NCBI GenBank assembly: GCA_030704615.1
Contig: CM060734.1
Coordinates: forward strand, 59,972,042 to 60,036,041
Direction: 5' to 3'
From: Takakia lepidozioides
Taxonomy: Eukaryota; Streptophyta; Takakiopsida; Takakiales; Takakiaceae
Length of the DNA stretch: 64,000 nt
Shown: in pieces, positions 62,251 through 64,000 of the stretch
Numbering within the stretch: the stretch's first letter is position 1
Layout of the letters: every line of letters starts with the position of its first letter
Program-made: the position numbers and the translations under genes
The notes under the pieces: generated by a model
What the model saw: the letters and a program-made list of their open reading frames with translations, nothing else
Database searches by the model: none
Told to the model about the DNA's origin: nothing

Positions 62251-62599
62251 GTGAAAAAAATAAAAATAAAATAAAAAATTATCAAACCTACCAACTAGTC
62301 TTAAATAATTTATCTGATTTGAAATAAATTAGGCAACACTGACCCAACTATTCTGAGGTGATAACGGCACCGTTACATTGTTTGACATAAGGCGCTACGT
62401 GGATCAAGCTATCAATCAAGCTAACAACATCCATCCACTTGTTTGCTTGGTTGCTTGGTGTAGATTGAAAGGCAAACAAGTTACTTTGAGATAGAGGAGA
62501 ACTAAGTAGAGCAGCTTTGCTAAGAGGGTAGAGAACATTGCAAGGCTGCCAGCAGAGCCACAGAGACCACAGTGTATACATGGAAGTTTGATGGCAATG

Positions 62600-62665
62600 A
62601 TTTTTATTTTTATTTTTATTAGGAAGAGGGGGATTGTAGCCCTGTAAATTTATTAAAGGATAAGG
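62600..62665 (-). repeat. LINE 3' tail, minus strand
   Basis: Reads CAGGGCTACAATCCCCCTCT followed by an (AATAAAA)n tail in the minus sense; same terminus as at 23,965-24,025. Confidence 0.6.
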
Positions 62666-62785
62666 AAAAATAACCTTATAGGAAGCCATAAGGCAGATTG
62701 CTGAGGTACCACCAAGCCTAAAAGTCCAGATGATCGAGAAAGAAGAGAACAAAGCTAAGCTGAGGAGCCATCAAGATCGCTTCCT

Positions 62786-63045
62786 TGTTGGAGGTGTCAA
62801 GGCTATAGCCCTTGCACGGCACTCTGAGAACAGAAAGGGACGGGTAGCTCAGTGGTAGAGCACCCCATCGGAATGGGAGAGGTCCTAGGTTCAATCCCTA
62901 GCCCGACCACACGCCAGTGGTTTTCCAACATGGTATCAGAGCCAAGGTTGGGGCGGTGGTCAGAATGGGTAGGCATCAGCTATAAGGGCTATGCCTTGAG
63001 GGGGAGTGTTGGAGGTGTCAAGGCTATAGCCCTTGCACGGCAACA
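62786..63045 (+). mobile_element. TRIM element 2 (same family), with an internally deleted 3' LTR
   Basis: First LTR 62786-62930 (145 bp, TGTTGG to CCAACA), initiator-tRNA-Met primer-binding site TGGTATCAGAGCC directly after it (62931-62943), polypurine tract GAGGGGGAG (62998-63006), then a second LTR of only 39 bp (63007-63045) that keeps the first 35 bases and the terminal AACA and has lost about 106 bp, including the whole tRNA-like module. The 5-bp duplication TTCCT (62781-62785 and 63046-63050) is perfect. This copy shows the ancestral primer site that copy 1 lacks. Confidence 0.92.
62838..62908 (+). promoter_or_regulatory. tRNA-like module in TRIM 2, first LTR
   Basis: Same cloverleaf as in TRIM 1 with A box at 62845-62855 and B box at 62888-62898, both unchanged. 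Differences from TRIM 1 fall in the anticodon stem and loop (CCCATCGG, GGGAGAGG), so the two Pol III boxes and T arm are better kept than the anticodon arm. Confidence 0.8.
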
Positions 63046-63050
63046 TTCCT

Positions 63051-64000
63051 AACTAAGTTAAGCTTATTGGGAACCGAGTAAGGAGAAAGAGATAGAATTG
63101 TGCGCTTCCAACCATCTGAAAGGAGGGTCACCTTGTCAAGAAACAGATCATAAGAACAGCCTATGAACTCCCTCTTTTTCTCTTGGGAGCATCAAAAGAG
63201 AGTTGGAAAAGCTTGCAAGGGGTTTTGATACGAGGTTTGTAGAACCTTATCTAAGCACATGAAGCTCACATGAATCAAGATAATTTCAAAACATATTTAA
63301 TCATAATTTTCAAGATTTGGGCATTTTTTGATGAAAATTTATAAAATTTCAGCATTTGTTTTCAATAATTTTGCATGATTGGACTATTGATATTAAGTTC
63401 TGAATTTTATGTTTTTTTTGGGAAAATGCTTAAAATAATTCTAGCGACGACCTAAGGTCGGAAGCTAGTTTAGCGTAGAGCAGGAATAGGGTGCCATAGT
63501 GCCACATCATCGTCGCCACGTCATCGTAGCCAGGTCATCGTCGTCGTCAATTTCTTTGGAATCTGCCCAGACGGCCCGCGCGAAATAGGCCAATAGAAAT
63601 CGTCGCGCCAACTTTTTCGGAACTGCCGCAATGCCCGGATCTTGATTTCCTGAACTGCAGGAGCTCTGCCGCCATCGTTCATCTTGCAAGCTGCAAACTC
63701 TCAACGAATTGAGGAAATCCATGCTGAGGTAGATTGTAGCCCTGCGTTGTCTTTTACATTCCAGTCGTCTCTCACCGTCACCCATTCCTGCATTTTCCCA
63801 ACGGACCCATATCCCAGAATGTTTTGCAACGGCGGCGAAGGACGAGGGTTCATCTGCAGGAGCTTCCTCCTGGATGCAGAGGCTGAAGAGTGTGTTCAAG
63901 AGCAAGACACCTTCATCAAATTCTTCCCAATTGGATACTTTTAAAGAAAAGTCTGTGTCTCAGCATGACCTTACAATGGAAAGTGAGTGCCATTCTACTG
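63051..64000. other. Right-hand end of the window, no gene assigned
   Basis: A short trinucleotide-like CATCGTCG repeat lies at 63,510-63,550, followed by a moderately GC-rich stretch to 63,900 with chance-length open frames on both strands. It may be the 5' part of a gene that continues past the window; nothing in it is recognisable. Confidence 0.4.

Overview
This window is nuclear DNA of a land plant, most likely a seedless one (lycophyte or fern; not resolved further). The evidence is the chloroplast ATP synthase gamma subunit with its redox-switch cysteines, a many-exon plastidic GAPDH, PPR-gene debris of the repeat-rich style common in seedless plants, and long introns full of retroelements.

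Layout. 1-761: last exon of atpC (+). 4.1-9.5 kb: a GAPCp-type GAPDH gene (-) of about 13 exons, convergent with atpC. 10.8-23.0 kb: a 12.2-kb Ty3/Gypsy element (-) that reads gag - protease - C5 DNA methyltransferase - reverse transcriptase/RNase H - integrase - PHD finger, with a long minisatellite-filled leader and an unusual terminal layout. 23.0-23.3 kb: PPR relic. 24.2-26.7 kb: broken gene (+) joining a LEAFY-like SAM domain, a Crinkler-type nuclease-like region and a kinase-like domain. 27.6 kb: a long-hairpin MITE. 28.0-28.6 kb: part of a probable plastid-protein gene (-). 29-34 kb: PPR pseudogenes and unassigned repeats. 35.2-37.8 kb: complete six-exon cyclase-family (kynurenine-formamidase-like) gene (-). 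38.7-56.4 kb: a 16-exon gene (+) for a roughly 2,194-residue coiled-coil protein I do not recognise; one intron holds a LINE interrupted by a LINE fragment and by a 350-bp miniature LTR element. 59.1-62.2 kb: a second LINE. 62.8-63.0 kb: a second miniature LTR element.

Two mobile-element systems stand out. First, the Gypsy element carries its own cytosine methyltransferase and a chromatin-reader-like PHD finger, and its primer-binding position is a 16-nt exact complement of a segment inside its own LTR, which suggests self-priming. Second, the miniature LTR (TRIM) family has 144-145-bp LTRs, each containing a nearly complete tRNA-like cloverleaf with Pol III A and B boxes, analogous to the 5S RNA carried in the LTRs of Cassandra elements. 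Both TRIM copies have perfect 5-bp target-site duplications.

Cellular genes are ordinary housekeeping genes (plastid ATP synthesis, plastid glycolysis, a secreted or vacuolar cyclase-family hydrolase) plus the unknown coiled-coil gene. Exon joins were worked out by hand from splice sites and reading-frame phase; no alignment or database search was run.
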